Shown here one piece after another: positions 44,717-53,350 of a stretch of DNA of 64,000 bases; within the stretch, counting starts at the first letter, position 1, and each line of letters begins with the position of its first letter. A model generated the notes under the pieces. That model was not told where the DNA came from. It saw nothing but the letters and a program-made list of their open reading frames with translations, and searched no databases. Origin of the DNA: Streptomyces sp. HmicA12. Its GTDB lineage: Bacteria > Actinomycetota > Actinomycetes > Streptomycetales > Streptomycetaceae. Location of the stretch: the NCBI RefSeq assembly GCF_000373565.1, contig NZ_KB891842.1, positions 124,001 through 188,000 on the forward strand, read 5' to 3'. Both the position numbers and the translations under genes were made by a program.

Positions 44717-45778
44717 TCAGCGCAGCACCTCCGAGAGGTCGAACGACACCGGCTCCTCCAGCTGCGCGTACGTACAGCTCTCCGCGTCCCGGTCCGGGCG
44801 CCAGCGGCGGAACCGGGCCGTGTGCCGAAAGCGCGCGCCCTTCTCCATGTGGTCGTACGCCACCTCGGCCACCCGCTCCGGCCGCAGCGCCACCCAGGAC
44901 AGGTCCTTCTTGCCGCTCCAGCGGTTGGCCGCGCCCGGCATCCGCTTCGTCTCGTGTGCGGCCTCGTCGGTCCAGGCCGCCCACGGATGCCCCGCCGGGT
45001 CGTCCATGCGCAGCGGCTCCAGCTCGGCGACCAGTTCCGTGCGCCGCTTCATGGTGAAGGCCGCGCAAACCCCGACGTGCTGCAGGGCGCCCTCGTCGTC
45101 GTAGAGGCCGAGCAGCAGTGAACCGATGACCGGGCCGCTCTTGTGGAAGCGGTACCCGGCGACCACGCAGTCCGCCGTCCGCTCGTGCTTGATCTTGATC
45201 ATGAGCCGCTCGTCCTGCCGGTAGCGCAGGCTCAGCGGCTTGGCGACGACGCCGTCCAGGCCCGCGCCCTCGAACTGCTCGAACCAGCGCTGCGCCAGCT
45301 CGGTGTCGTTCGTCGCGGGCGCCACGTGCAGCGGCGCGGAGGCGTCCGCGAGGGCCTCCTCCAGGCGCTTCCTGCGCTCCGTCAGCGGCTGGGCCACCAG
45401 CGACTCGTCGCCGAGGGCCAGTACGTCGAAGGCCACGAACGACGCCGGTGTGCGCTCGGCGAGGGTGTTCACCCGGGAGACCGCCGGGTGGATCCGCTCG
45501 GTCAGCGCGTCGAAGTCGAGCCGCCCGTCCCGCGCGATCACGATCTCCCCGTCCAGCACGCAGCGCTCCGGAAGCCGCTGCGCCAGCGCCGCGACCAGCT
45601 CGGGAAAATACCTGGTCAGCGACTTGGTGCTGCGGCTCGTGAGCTCGATCTCCGGCCCGTCGCGGAACACGATCGCCCGGAAACCGTCCCACTTCGCCTC
45701 GTAGTGCATCCCCGCCGGGATCTTGGCGGCGGACTTGGCGAGCATCGGCCGGACCGGCGGCATCACGGGAAGATCCAT
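44717..45778 (-). CDS. ATP-dependent DNA ligase (LigC/LigD-ligase type)
   Basis: The 353-residue ligase has the nucleotidyltransferase motif I EAKWDGFRA with catalytic Lys29, motif III-like FVAFDVLALGD, motif IV DGVVAKPLSLRY and motif V MIKIKHERTADCVV, followed by an OB-fold. It is the stand-alone ligase of an actinobacterial NHEJ or base-excision repair set. It is divergent from the polymerase-domain gene by 73 bp, so one shared control region serves both. No Ku gene is in the window. Confidence 0.92.
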   Translation of the reverse strand: MDLPVMPPVRPMLAKSAAKIPAGMHYEAKWDGFRAIVFRDGPEIELTSRSTKSLTRYFPELVAALAQRLPERCVLDGEIVIARDGRLDFDALTERIHPAVSRVNTLAERTPASFVAFDVLALGDESLVAQPLTERRKRLEEALADASAPLHVAPATNDTELAQRWFEQFEGAGLDGVVAKPLSLRYRQDERLMIKIKHERTADCVVAGYRFHKSGPVIGSLLLGLYDDEGALQHVGVCAAFTMKRRTELVAELEPLRMDDPAGHPWAAWTDEAAHETKRMPGAANRWSGKKDLSWVALRPERVAEVAYDHMEKGARFRHTARFRRWRPDRDAESCTYAQLEEPVSFDLSEVLR

Positions 45779-45839
45779 ACCTCGATTCTGTCCCGTACGT
45801 TCAGGTATCGCCCGGTATGCGCGCCGCGGCCGGGCGGCC

Positions 45840-45845
45840 TAGCGT
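45840..45845 (+). promoter_or_regulatory. -10 element for leaderless transcript of the polymerase-domain gene
   Basis: TAGCGT ends 6 bases before the ATG at 45852, which would place the transcription start at or next to the ATG. No Shine-Dalgarno is present, which fits a leaderless mRNA. Confidence 0.45.
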
Positions 45846-45851
45846 GGGCCC

Positions 45852-46898
45852 ATGGGCAGCAAGGGCGCGGCAGTGGAGCTGACGGCGGGCGGACGGACGG
45901 TGCGTCTGTCCAGCCCCGACAAGGTGTTCTTCCCCGACGGCGGTGGGTCGGGAGCCGCCGGGTCCGGATATACGAAGCTGGACCTCGCGAACTACTTCCT
46001 CGCGGTCGGTGACGGCATCCTGCGCGCGCTGCGCGACCGTCCCACCACCCTGGAGCGCTACCCCGACGGCATCACCGGCGAGTCGTTCTACCAGAAGCGC
46101 GCCCCGAAGAACCTGCCCGACTGGATCCCGACGGCCACCATCACCTTCCCGTCGGGGCGCACCGCCGACGAGATGTGCCCCACCGAGATCGCCGCCGTGG
46201 TGTGGGCCGCCCAGTACGGCACCCTCACCTTCCATCCGTGGCCGGTGCGGAGCTCCGACCCCGACCGGCCCGACGAGCTCCGCATCGACCTCGACCCGCA
46301 GCCCGGTACCGAGTATGCCGACGCCGTGCACGCCGCCCGCGAACTGCGCGCCGTGCTCCACGAGTTCGGCGGCCTGCGCGGCTGGCCCAAGACCTCCGGC
46401 GGACGCGGCCTGCACGTCTTCGTGCCCATCGAGCCGCGCTGGACCTTCACCGAGGTGCGCCGCGCCGCGATCGCCTGCGGCCGCGAACTGGAGCGCCGCA
46501 TGCCGGAGTCGGTCACCACGGCCTGGTGGAAGGAGGAGCGAGGCGAGCGGATCTTCGTCGACTACAACCAGACCGCCCGGGACCGCACCATCGCCTCCGC
46601 CTACTCGGTCCGCGCCCGCCCGCACGCCCCGGTCTCCGCCCCGCTCACCTGGGACGAGCTCGGCGACGCGCTGCCCCGGGACTTCGACATCGTCTCCATG
46701 CCCAAGCGGTACGCCGAACTCGGCGACGTGCACGCCGACATGGACGCCGAGCGGTACTCCCTCGACGCGCTGCTCGAACTGGCCGACAGGGACGAGAAGG
46801 ACCGCGGCCTCGGTGATCTGCCGTACCCGCCCGAGTACCCGAAGATGCCGGGCGAGCCCAAGCGGGTGCAGCCGAGCCGGGCCAGACACGAGGACTGA
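45852..46898 (+). CDS. LigD-type DNA polymerase/primase domain protein
   Basis: The 348-residue protein is the archaeo-eukaryotic-primase-type polymerase domain of LigD as a separate gene. The metal-binding aspartates are in RIDLDPQPG (Asp146 and Asp148) and FVDYNQ. KTSGGRGLHVFVPI is the conserved nucleotide-binding strand. Such polymerases fill gaps during non-homologous end joining. It is paired divergently with the ATP-dependent ligase, a split-LigD arrangement common in Streptomyces. Confidence 0.93.
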   Translation: MGSKGAAVELTAGGRTVRLSSPDKVFFPDGGGSGAAGSGYTKLDLANYFLAVGDGILRALRDRPTTLERYPDGITGESFYQKRAPKNLPDWIPTATITFPSGRTADEMCPTEIAAVVWAAQYGTLTFHPWPVRSSDPDRPDELRIDLDPQPGTEYADAVHAARELRAVLHEFGGLRGWPKTSGGRGLHVFVPIEPRWTFTEVRRAAIACGRELERRMPESVTTAWWKEERGERIFVDYNQTARDRTIASAYSVRARPHAPVSAPLTWDELGDALPRDFDIVSMPKRYAELGDVHADMDAERYSLDALLELADRDEKDRGLGDLPYPPEYPKMPGEPKRVQPSRARHED

Positions 46899-46929
46899 CC
46901 CGGCTCGACTCACCTACGGACCGAACGAC

Positions 46930-49170
46930 TCAGAGGTCCTTGACGCGGATGTCCCGGTACGAGATGACATCCGTCGTGCTGTGCACCTGGAGCCCGAGGT
47001 AGCCGGAGGCGTAGCGCCGGCCGTCCGTGCCCGGGTCGTCGCCCCGCGGCGGCTCGAAGACCTGGCCTCCGGTGTTGTCGAACTCGTTGATCAGCACACC
47101 GTTGCGGTAGATCGAGAAGTGCTGGTCCACCACCTTGACCTCGTAGTCGTTCCACGTGCCCTTCTGGGTGACGCCCGCGCCCGCGAGGCCGACCCGGTCG
47201 AAGCCGTAGACCGAACCGGTCTTGTACATGTCGCCGTCGGGCTTGTCGAGCACCTGGATCTCGTGCCCGTACTTGATGGCGACCCACTCCGGGTTCGGCT
47301 CCTCGGGGTTGTCGTGCACCCACGGGAAGCGCACGAACACACCGCCGTTGGCGTTGCCCGTGCCCGGCGCGTCGTCACGCCACTGCAGCTTCAGCGAGAA
47401 GTCGCCGTACTTGCGGGCCGGGAACCACAGCATGCCCATGCCCGACACATCGGTACGGCTGGTGATCGAGCCGTCCTCGTTCAGGTTGAACCTGCCGCCG
47501 CCGACCTGCTCCCACTTGGCGAACTGCTCCTGAGTGCCGTCCAGGATCTTGGTGTAGCCCTCGGTCTGGCCGGGCTTGCCGATCGGGGACGCCTTCGCCA
47601 CCTTGTTGATCTTGTTGTACTCGCGCTGGTCGATCACACCTTCCTTGAGGAGCTTGTCGGTGACCGTCTTCACGTGCTTCACGAACAGCGCGTGCGACGT
47701 CCAGTCCTTCTCGTCCTCGATCAACTCGCCGATCCGGCAGCGATTGTTGGTGACCCGGTTCGGAATGCCGGTGTCCGTGTCACCCACGAAGACGGTGGAA
47801 CGCTCGTCGAGCTCGGGGCAGTTGGGGGCCGGGACCCCGCCGCCGGACGCGACCGCGAACACGAAGGTCTGCGGCTCGGCGGTGTTGCCCGCCTTGTCGC
47901 TCGCCCGGTACGCGACCGAGTGCGCGCCCACGCGGTCCACCGACACCGGTGCGGTGTAGGCGAGGTACGGGCCGCCGTCGAGCGAGTACTCGACCTTGTC
48001 GACCCCGGAGTCGTCGTCCGTCGCCGTCAGCGTCAGCTTCGCGCTGTTGATGTAGGCGCCGTCGGAGTTCTTGTCGCCGCCGACCGTCAGCGAGACGGAG
48101 GGCGGGGTCGTGTCCTGCGCGGGCGGCGCGACGACGGTGAAGTCGACGGACTTCTCGGCTGCCTGGTTGCCCGCCTTGTCCGTGGCCCGGTAGCGCACCG
48201 TGTACGTGCCCGGGTCGTGGACCATGACCGGAGCGGTGTACGGCTGCCAGGCACCGTCCGAACCGATCGCGTACTCAACAGAGTTGACCCCCGACCCGGT
48301 GTCGGACGCGCTCACCGTGACCGTGGCCATGCCGACGTACGCGCCGTCGGCGTTCTTCTCCCCGGTCACCGTCGCCGACGTCTCCGGCGGCGTCCGGTCG
48401 TCCGTCGGCGGCGCGACGACCGTGAAGTCGAGCGACTTCTCGGCCGCGGCGTTGCCCGCCTTGTCCGTCGCCTTGTACTTCAGTGTGTGCGCGCCGACCT
48501 GGTCGACGACGACCGGAGCCGTGTACGGCGTGTAGGCGCCGTCGTCGAGGGCGTACTCGATGCGGTCGACGCCCGAGCCGTCGTCCGACGCGGCGACCGT
48601 CACCGAGGCCGAACCGACGAACGCGCCGTCGGAGTTGGTCGTCCCCTCGGCCTTCGCCGAGGTCTCCGGAGCCGTCGTGTCGTCACCGCCGCCGTCCTCG
48701 GTCACCACGAGGATGCCCTGCATCGAGGTGTGGCCGGGGATCGTGCAGTGGTAGCGGTAGCGGCCGGGGGAGAGGGTGACCTCCGCCGTGTGCTTGCCGC
48801 CCTGGTCGTCGTTCGGGTTGGCCAGGATGTTCAGCGGGACGTCGTTGTTGTACTCGGGGTCCGACACGTCGAACGTCAACGTGTGCGGCATCCCCATGGT
48901 GTTGCCGGTCGCCGCGCTGTTCTCGAAGACGATCGTGGCCTTGCCGGCCACCGCCGTCGTCGGCGCCGACCCGTACTTCGTGATGTCGTCGCCGGCCGTC
49001 CACGTCAGCACCTGGTCGGCCGCCGCGGACGGCTCCGGCTGGCTGTACGCGGCCTGCGTGCCGCCGAGCCCGAGGAGCATGAGCAGCGCGGCGAGCAGGG
49101 CCACCAGGTGTCTGTGCCTGCCGGGGGATCGGTGGGATCTCTTGGGTCGCACAGTTCGCACGGTTCGCAT
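46930..49170 (-). CDS. Secreted cupredoxin - Ig repeats - DUF1080 protein
   Basis: The 746-residue exported protein has a signal peptide to about residue 42. A type-1 copper domain (residues about 50-155) has ligands His in MPHTLTF and Cys/His/Met in YHCTIPGHTSMQG. Three or more tandem Ig-like repeats, each with DGAYxxxAxVTVxASD and DKAGNxAxxxxxDF patterns, cover residues about 160-450. A DUF1080 (3-keto-disaccharide hydrolase-like) lectin-fold domain covers residues about 545-746. It lies three bases downstream of the ThuA/sorbosone-dehydrogenase gene, so both probably act together on sugars outside the cell. The combination of domains is recognised; the substrate is not. Confidence 0.85.
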   Translation of the reverse strand: MRTVRTVRPKRSHRSPGRHRHLVALLAALLMLLGLGGTQAAYSQPEPSAAADQVLTWTAGDDITKYGSAPTTAVAGKATIVFENSAATGNTMGMPHTLTFDVSDPEYNNDVPLNILANPNDDQGGKHTAEVTLSPGRYRYHCTIPGHTSMQGILVVTEDGGGDDTTAPETSAKAEGTTNSDGAFVGSASVTVAASDDGSGVDRIEYALDDGAYTPYTAPVVVDQVGAHTLKYKATDKAGNAAAEKSLDFTVVAPPTDDRTPPETSATVTGEKNADGAYVGMATVTVSASDTGSGVNSVEYAIGSDGAWQPYTAPVMVHDPGTYTVRYRATDKAGNQAAEKSVDFTVVAPPAQDTTPPSVSLTVGGDKNSDGAYINSAKLTLTATDDDSGVDKVEYSLDGGPYLAYTAPVSVDRVGAHSVAYRASDKAGNTAEPQTFVFAVASGGGVPAPNCPELDERSTVFVGDTDTGIPNRVTNNRCRIGELIEDEKDWTSHALFVKHVKTVTDKLLKEGVIDQREYNKINKVAKASPIGKPGQTEGYTKILDGTQEQFAKWEQVGGGRFNLNEDGSITSRTDVSGMGMLWFPARKYGDFSLKLQWRDDAPGTGNANGGVFVRFPWVHDNPEEPNPEWVAIKYGHEIQVLDKPDGDMYKTGSVYGFDRVGLAGAGVTQKGTWNDYEVKVVDQHFSIYRNGVLINEFDNTGGQVFEPPRGDDPGTDGRRYASGYLGLQVHSTTDVISYRDIRVKDL

Positions 49171-49173
49171 GGG

Positions 49174-51687
49174 TCAGCCCTTCCTGGCGAGCTGATCGGC
49201 CGCCGGAGTCGGCTCGCCGCCGGTGTAAGTGACTTTCCACAGCGCCGACTTGCTGTCGGAGGTGAAGAAGCCGCGCCCGTAGTCGAGGACGTACAGCGCG
49301 CCGTCGGGACCGAACTTCCAGTCCATGAGGTTCTTGATGCCGTCGTTGCCGATCGGCACGATCTTCTTCAGCGACTCGGAGTGGATCGGGATCGATCCGT
49401 CGCCGTGCGTCGCCGGGTCGGTGAGCACCGCGTTGCGCGGCTGGTCGGAGTCGTAGAAGTCACCGACGAACCACTTGCCGTCCCAGTAGCTCGGCCACTT
49501 GTCGGCGTTCGGGATCGAGGCGTCGTACCGGTAGACGGGACCGTCCATCGCCGCCTGCCCGCCGCCCTTCAGCCACGGCAGCAGGTACTTGGCCTCCTCC
49601 TTCTTGTACGAAGGAACGCCGTTCGCGTCGCGCGGGTAGTCGGGCGCCCCGCCCTGCGGCGAGTACCAGATGTTGTTGCCGGTCACCGGCGGCAGGTTCA
49701 CGAGACCGTCGTTGTTCGGCGACTCGTTCTTCGGGTGGTCGCAGTCGTACCAGCCCAGCGGCTTCGTCGGGTCCGGCAGATTGCGGTCGCGGTAGGGCTG
49801 CTTGTTGCCCATGCAGTACGGCCAACCCCGGTTGCTCGCCTTGGTGATGACGGCGAACGTGTCGTACTTGGCCGGGCCCCACGTCGTCGACGGTTCACCG
49901 GCGTCCGGGCCGACCCACCCGGCGTACAGGGTGTCGGTCTTCTTGTCGATGGAGATGCGCGCGGGGTTGCGCACACCCATCACATAGATCTCCCCGCGCG
50001 TCTTCCCGCCGCCCTCGGCGGTCTCCTTGCCGGTGAAGAGGTTGCCCTCCGGCAGGGTGTACGTCCCGTCGGCCTCCGGGTGGATGCGCAGGATCTTGCC
50101 GTTGAGGTTGTGGGTGTTGCCCGCGGTGCGGCGCGCGTCGGCGAACGAGACGCCCTTGTAGTTCGGCTCCGGGTTGTTGCCCGAGTAACCGTCGCTGAAC
50201 TGCGAGGAGTTGTTGTCACCGGTCGCGATGTAGAGGTTGCCCTTGGAGTCCCAGGCCATCCCGCCACCCGCGTGGCAGCAACTGTGCACCTGCACCGGCC
50301 ACTTGAGGAGCACCTTCTCGCTGCTCAGGTCCAGCTTGTTCGTGTTCAGGTCCAGGGTGAAGCGCGAGACCTGACGCTGGGCCATCTGCTTGTCGCGGTC
50401 GAGGCCCGAGTGCGGCGTGTAGTGCAGGTACACCCACCCGTTCTGCTCGAACCTCGGATCCAGCTCGATCCCGAGGAGACCCTCCTCGACCTTGATCAGC
50501 TCGTCCCCGCCGCCCTTGTTGCCGAAGACGGTCAACTCCCCGGCGAGGGTGACCTTCTTGGTCTTCGGGTCGTAGACGTGGATCTGCCCCTTGCCCTTGC
50601 CGACGTCGGGGTCGTTCCAGTCGGTGACGACCGGCTGCGAGGAGTCCGCGCCGCCACGGCCGATGTAGATCACCCGCCCGTCGGGCGCGGTCACGAGCCC
50701 GTGCGGCTCGCCGATCTGGTCGTTCTGCCCGGCCTGGTTCGGCTGGGTCAGCCGCTCGGCCTTGTAGTTGCCGTTGATCGTCGCCTTGCAGTCGGCACGC
50801 ACGAGCCGCGTCGTCCACAGCAGCGCACCGCGCAGATGGTCGCGGAAGTCCACCTCGTCGTACGACGACGCGGTCCCGCCCATGCCGGTGTAGAAGGACC
50901 GGCCGCCGTCGTAGTCACGGCACCAACTCACCGGGTGGTCCCAGCCGTTGGCGCTGTCACCCGGCTTGTACGTCGACTCGCGCACCCGCGCGACCGTGTG
51001 GACGTCGCCGGACGGGTTCTTCGTCCAGTTCAGCCACTGGTCGGGCCGCTTCCACTGCGTCGGCAGGTCCTTCGTCGCCGGGTTCTGGCGGTCGCCGACC
51101 TCGACGGTCGCCCGCTGCACGGCAGTCGGCGACGAGGCGGCGGGCCGGGCGCCGACCAGACCGGTGAACCAGTCCGAGTACGGCTCGGCGCGCGCCGCGT
51201 CATGGATGCCGACGAACCCGCCGCCGGCCTCCATGTACGCCTCCAGGCCGGCCTCCTGGTCCGGGTCGAGGACGTCGCCGCCGCCCGTCAGGAACACCAC
51301 GGAGTTGAAGCGCCCCATCTTGGTGCCGTTCGTGAAGACGGAGGCGTCGTCGGTCGCGGTGATCGTGAACCGCTGGTCCGCGGGCCCCGACTGTCCGATC
51401 TTCTCGATCGCCTCGATGCCCGCGTTCACCACGGGCGACTCGTCGCCGCCCGCCGCGGACCCGTAGAAGACCAGGACCCGCACCGTGGCGCCGCCCGGCG
51501 GCGACTTCACGGACATCGTTGTCACGGGTCCACCCGGGTCCGGATACGCGCTGGCGCTCGGCCCGCTGAGCAGTCCCGCGGCGAGCGCGCCGGCCGCGAC
51601 GCCCCCTGCCCAGATCCGTGCGCGTCTCCGTCGGCTCGCTCTGAACTCTCGTACGGGCAACGGCTTTTGATGCGGTACGCGCCGCAT
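49174..51687 (-). CDS. Secreted ThuA-like and glucose/sorbosone dehydrogenase (PQQ-propeller) protein
   Basis: After a signal peptide (basic stretch with RRRRAR, hydrophobic to about residue 50) comes a ThuA-like domain (residues about 65-285; LVFYGSAAGGDE, GGGFVGIHDAAR). A GSDH-type six-bladed propeller follows (residues about 300-820; EPHGLVTAPDGRVIYIGRGG, GLLGIELDPRFEQNGWVYLHYT, HSCCHAGGGMAWD). GSDH proteins use PQQ to oxidise sugars. The ATG at 51687 has GAGGGG 11 bases upstream; a GTG 12 bases earlier is also possible. It is divergent from the laccase gene. Electron transfer to the adjacent cupredoxin protein is an attractive but unproven idea. Confidence 0.87.
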   Translation of the reverse strand: MRRVPHQKPLPVREFRASRRRRARIWAGGVAAGALAAGLLSGPSASAYPDPGGPVTTMSVKSPPGGATVRVLVFYGSAAGGDESPVVNAGIEAIEKIGQSGPADQRFTITATDDASVFTNGTKMGRFNSVVFLTGGGDVLDPDQEAGLEAYMEAGGGFVGIHDAARAEPYSDWFTGLVGARPAASSPTAVQRATVEVGDRQNPATKDLPTQWKRPDQWLNWTKNPSGDVHTVARVRESTYKPGDSANGWDHPVSWCRDYDGGRSFYTGMGGTASSYDEVDFRDHLRGALLWTTRLVRADCKATINGNYKAERLTQPNQAGQNDQIGEPHGLVTAPDGRVIYIGRGGADSSQPVVTDWNDPDVGKGKGQIHVYDPKTKKVTLAGELTVFGNKGGGDELIKVEEGLLGIELDPRFEQNGWVYLHYTPHSGLDRDKQMAQRQVSRFTLDLNTNKLDLSSEKVLLKWPVQVHSCCHAGGGMAWDSKGNLYIATGDNNSSQFSDGYSGNNPEPNYKGVSFADARRTAGNTHNLNGKILRIHPEADGTYTLPEGNLFTGKETAEGGGKTRGEIYVMGVRNPARISIDKKTDTLYAGWVGPDAGEPSTTWGPAKYDTFAVITKASNRGWPYCMGNKQPYRDRNLPDPTKPLGWYDCDHPKNESPNNDGLVNLPPVTGNNIWYSPQGGAPDYPRDANGVPSYKKEEAKYLLPWLKGGGQAAMDGPVYRYDASIPNADKWPSYWDGKWFVGDFYDSDQPRNAVLTDPATHGDGSIPIHSESLKKIVPIGNDGIKNLMDWKFGPDGALYVLDYGRGFFTSDSKSALWKVTYTGGEPTPAADQLARKG

Positions 51688-51869
51688 GTGTTCACCCACC
51701 CCTCGTCGGACACAGCAACAGCGCGGAGAAAGCTAGACCTCTTTTCTGGGTCCGCCAATAGGTATGACCGCAATCGCACAAACTTTGTCCTGAGTGTGGA
51801 TAAACGAAGATCACGTGGCTACGGTGCTCAGCGCGACGTGAAAGCCCGTACGAGGGTGGGGAGTTGGCC

Positions 51870-52895
51870 GTGACGGAACGTGACACGGAACGAGACGACG
51901 AACGGATCCAGGCGACCGTGCAGGACCGGCGAGCGCTGAGCCGCCGCATGCTGATCGGCGGCGCGGTGGCCGCGACGGCCGGTGTGACATCGTTGTCGCT
52001 CGCGGCATCGGCCCCCGAGGCGGTGGGCGCCGACACCCCGCCGCGCACCGCGCCCGCGGGCGGCGAGACCAAGCGGATCAAGATGTACGCGGAGAAGCTC
52101 GCGGACGGTCAGCTCGGCTACGGCTTCGAGAAGGGCAAGGCGTCCGTCCCCGGCCCGCTGATCGAACTCAACGAGGGCGACACCCTCCACATCGAGTTCG
52201 AGAACCTCACCGACGTCGACGCGAGCCTGCACGTCCACGGCATGGACTACGAGATCTCCAGCGACGGCACTCGCATGAACCGCAGCCATGTCGAACCGGG
52301 CGGCACCCGCACCTACACCTGGCGCACCCACGCGCCGGGCCGCCGCAAGGACGGCACCTGGCGGGCGGGTACGGCCGGCTACTGGCACTACCACGACCAC
52401 GTGGTGGGGACGGACCACGGGACGGGTGGCATCAGGAAGGGGCTCTACGGCCCGGTGATCGTGCGCCGCAAGGGCGACATCCTGCCCGACCCCGGCAAGA
52501 CCTTCACGATCGTCTTCAACGACATGACGATCAACAACAAGGCCGCCCACGAAGCCCCCAACTTCGAAGCCACGGTGGGCGATCGGGTCGAGATCGTCAT
52601 GATCACGCACGGCGAGTACTACCACACGTTCCACATGCACGGTCACCGCTGGGCCGACAACCGCACCGGCATGCTCACCGGACCCGACGACCCCACCCAG
52701 GTCCTCGACAACAAGATCTGCGGCCCGGCGGACTCCTTCGGGTTCCAGATCATCGCGGGGGAGGGGGTGGGGGCCGGGGCGTGGATGTACCACTGTCACG
52801 TCCAGAGCCACTCGGACATGGGGATGGCGGGGTTGTTCCTGGTGAAGAAGGCGGACGGGTCGATCCCGGAGTACGACGACCCGCATCACGCCTGA
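51870..52895 (+). CDS. Two-domain small laccase (multicopper oxidase)
   Basis: The 341-residue protein matches the Streptomyces small laccase (SLAC/EpoA). It has a Tat signal (RRMLIGGAVAATAG) and the copper motifs HVHG, YWHYHDHV, HTFHMHGHRW and MYHCHVQSHSDMGM. It oxidises phenols with reduction of O2 to water outside the cell, as a homotrimer in known relatives. The GTG at 51870 is preferred over TTG at 51864 because GGGGAG is well spaced from it. It is divergent from the ThuA/GSDH gene across an AT-richer region. Phenol oxidation could feed aromatic catabolism such as the pca genes, but nothing in sequence links them. Confidence 0.95.
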   Translation: MTERDTERDDERIQATVQDRRALSRRMLIGGAVAATAGVTSLSLAASAPEAVGADTPPRTAPAGGETKRIKMYAEKLADGQLGYGFEKGKASVPGPLIELNEGDTLHIEFENLTDVDASLHVHGMDYEISSDGTRMNRSHVEPGGTRTYTWRTHAPGRRKDGTWRAGTAGYWHYHDHVVGTDHGTGGIRKGLYGPVIVRRKGDILPDPGKTFTIVFNDMTINNKAAHEAPNFEATVGDRVEIVMITHGEYYHTFHMHGHRWADNRTGMLTGPDDPTQVLDNKICGPADSFGFQIIAGEGVGAGAWMYHCHVQSHSDMGMAGLFLVKKADGSIPEYDDPHHA

Positions 52896-52922
52896 GCGGG
52901 GTCGGCCGCGGTGCGGGCCGCG

Positions 52923-52928
52923 TACCCT
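52923..52928 (+). promoter_or_regulatory. -10-like TACCCT for a leaderless small gene
   Basis: TACCCT lies 7 bases before the ATG at 52936, and no Shine-Dalgarno is visible. This suggests a leaderless transcript for the following gene. Confidence 0.4.
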
Positions 52929-52935
52929 CGGCGGC

Positions 52936-53340
52936 ATGCCTCGCCGAGCGAACAAGCCCCGCCGGCTGGTCGCCGACGGGCGCCCGTACCTGTGGACGCT
53001 GCGCCACGGCCACCGGAAGGACGGCGACGGCCGGTCCGTGGACTGCCGCGAGACCCTGACCCTGACCCCGCAACCGTCCGGCACCGGCGGCCCGCTGCGC
53101 ATCGTCTTCGCCGCCGGTTCCGGCCGGTACGTCCCGGGCGGCGCCCCCTTCGGTTCCGGGGACGTGGGCCTCGTCCGGGGCGCGGACCTGAACCTGCACG
53201 AGCCGGGCGCCGTCCGGGCGCTGCTCGACGCGGCGCTGGCCGGCGGGTGGGATCCGGGGCAGCGGCGGCCTGCCGAGGTCGACGGCTGGCGCCTGCTGGA
53301 GGCGGCCGCCGCCGCGCGCTCCGATGCCCAGGGTCCGTAG
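52936..53340 (+). CDS. Hypothetical protein
   Basis: The 134-residue protein starts with a basic segment (MPRRANKPRRL) and contains TLRHGHRKDGDGRSVDCRETLTLTP, summarised here by its HGH and Cys features. It is compositionally soluble and I recognise no family motif. It is placed between laccase and amidohydrolase genes. GC3 is as high as in its neighbours, supporting real coding. Confidence 0.65.
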   Translation: MPRRANKPRRLVADGRPYLWTLRHGHRKDGDGRSVDCRETLTLTPQPSGTGGPLRIVFAAGSGRYVPGGAPFGSGDVGLVRGADLNLHEPGAVRALLDAALAGGWDPGQRRPAEVDGWRLLEAAAAARSDAQGP

Positions 53341-53350
53341 CGCGGGAGCT

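Noticed and set aside
45943..51873. A 1976-codon open frame on the plus strand
   Set aside because: It runs antisense through the DUF1080 and ThuA/GSDH genes and has Arg/Val-rich shadow composition. The minus-strand proteins have clear domains, signals and starts.
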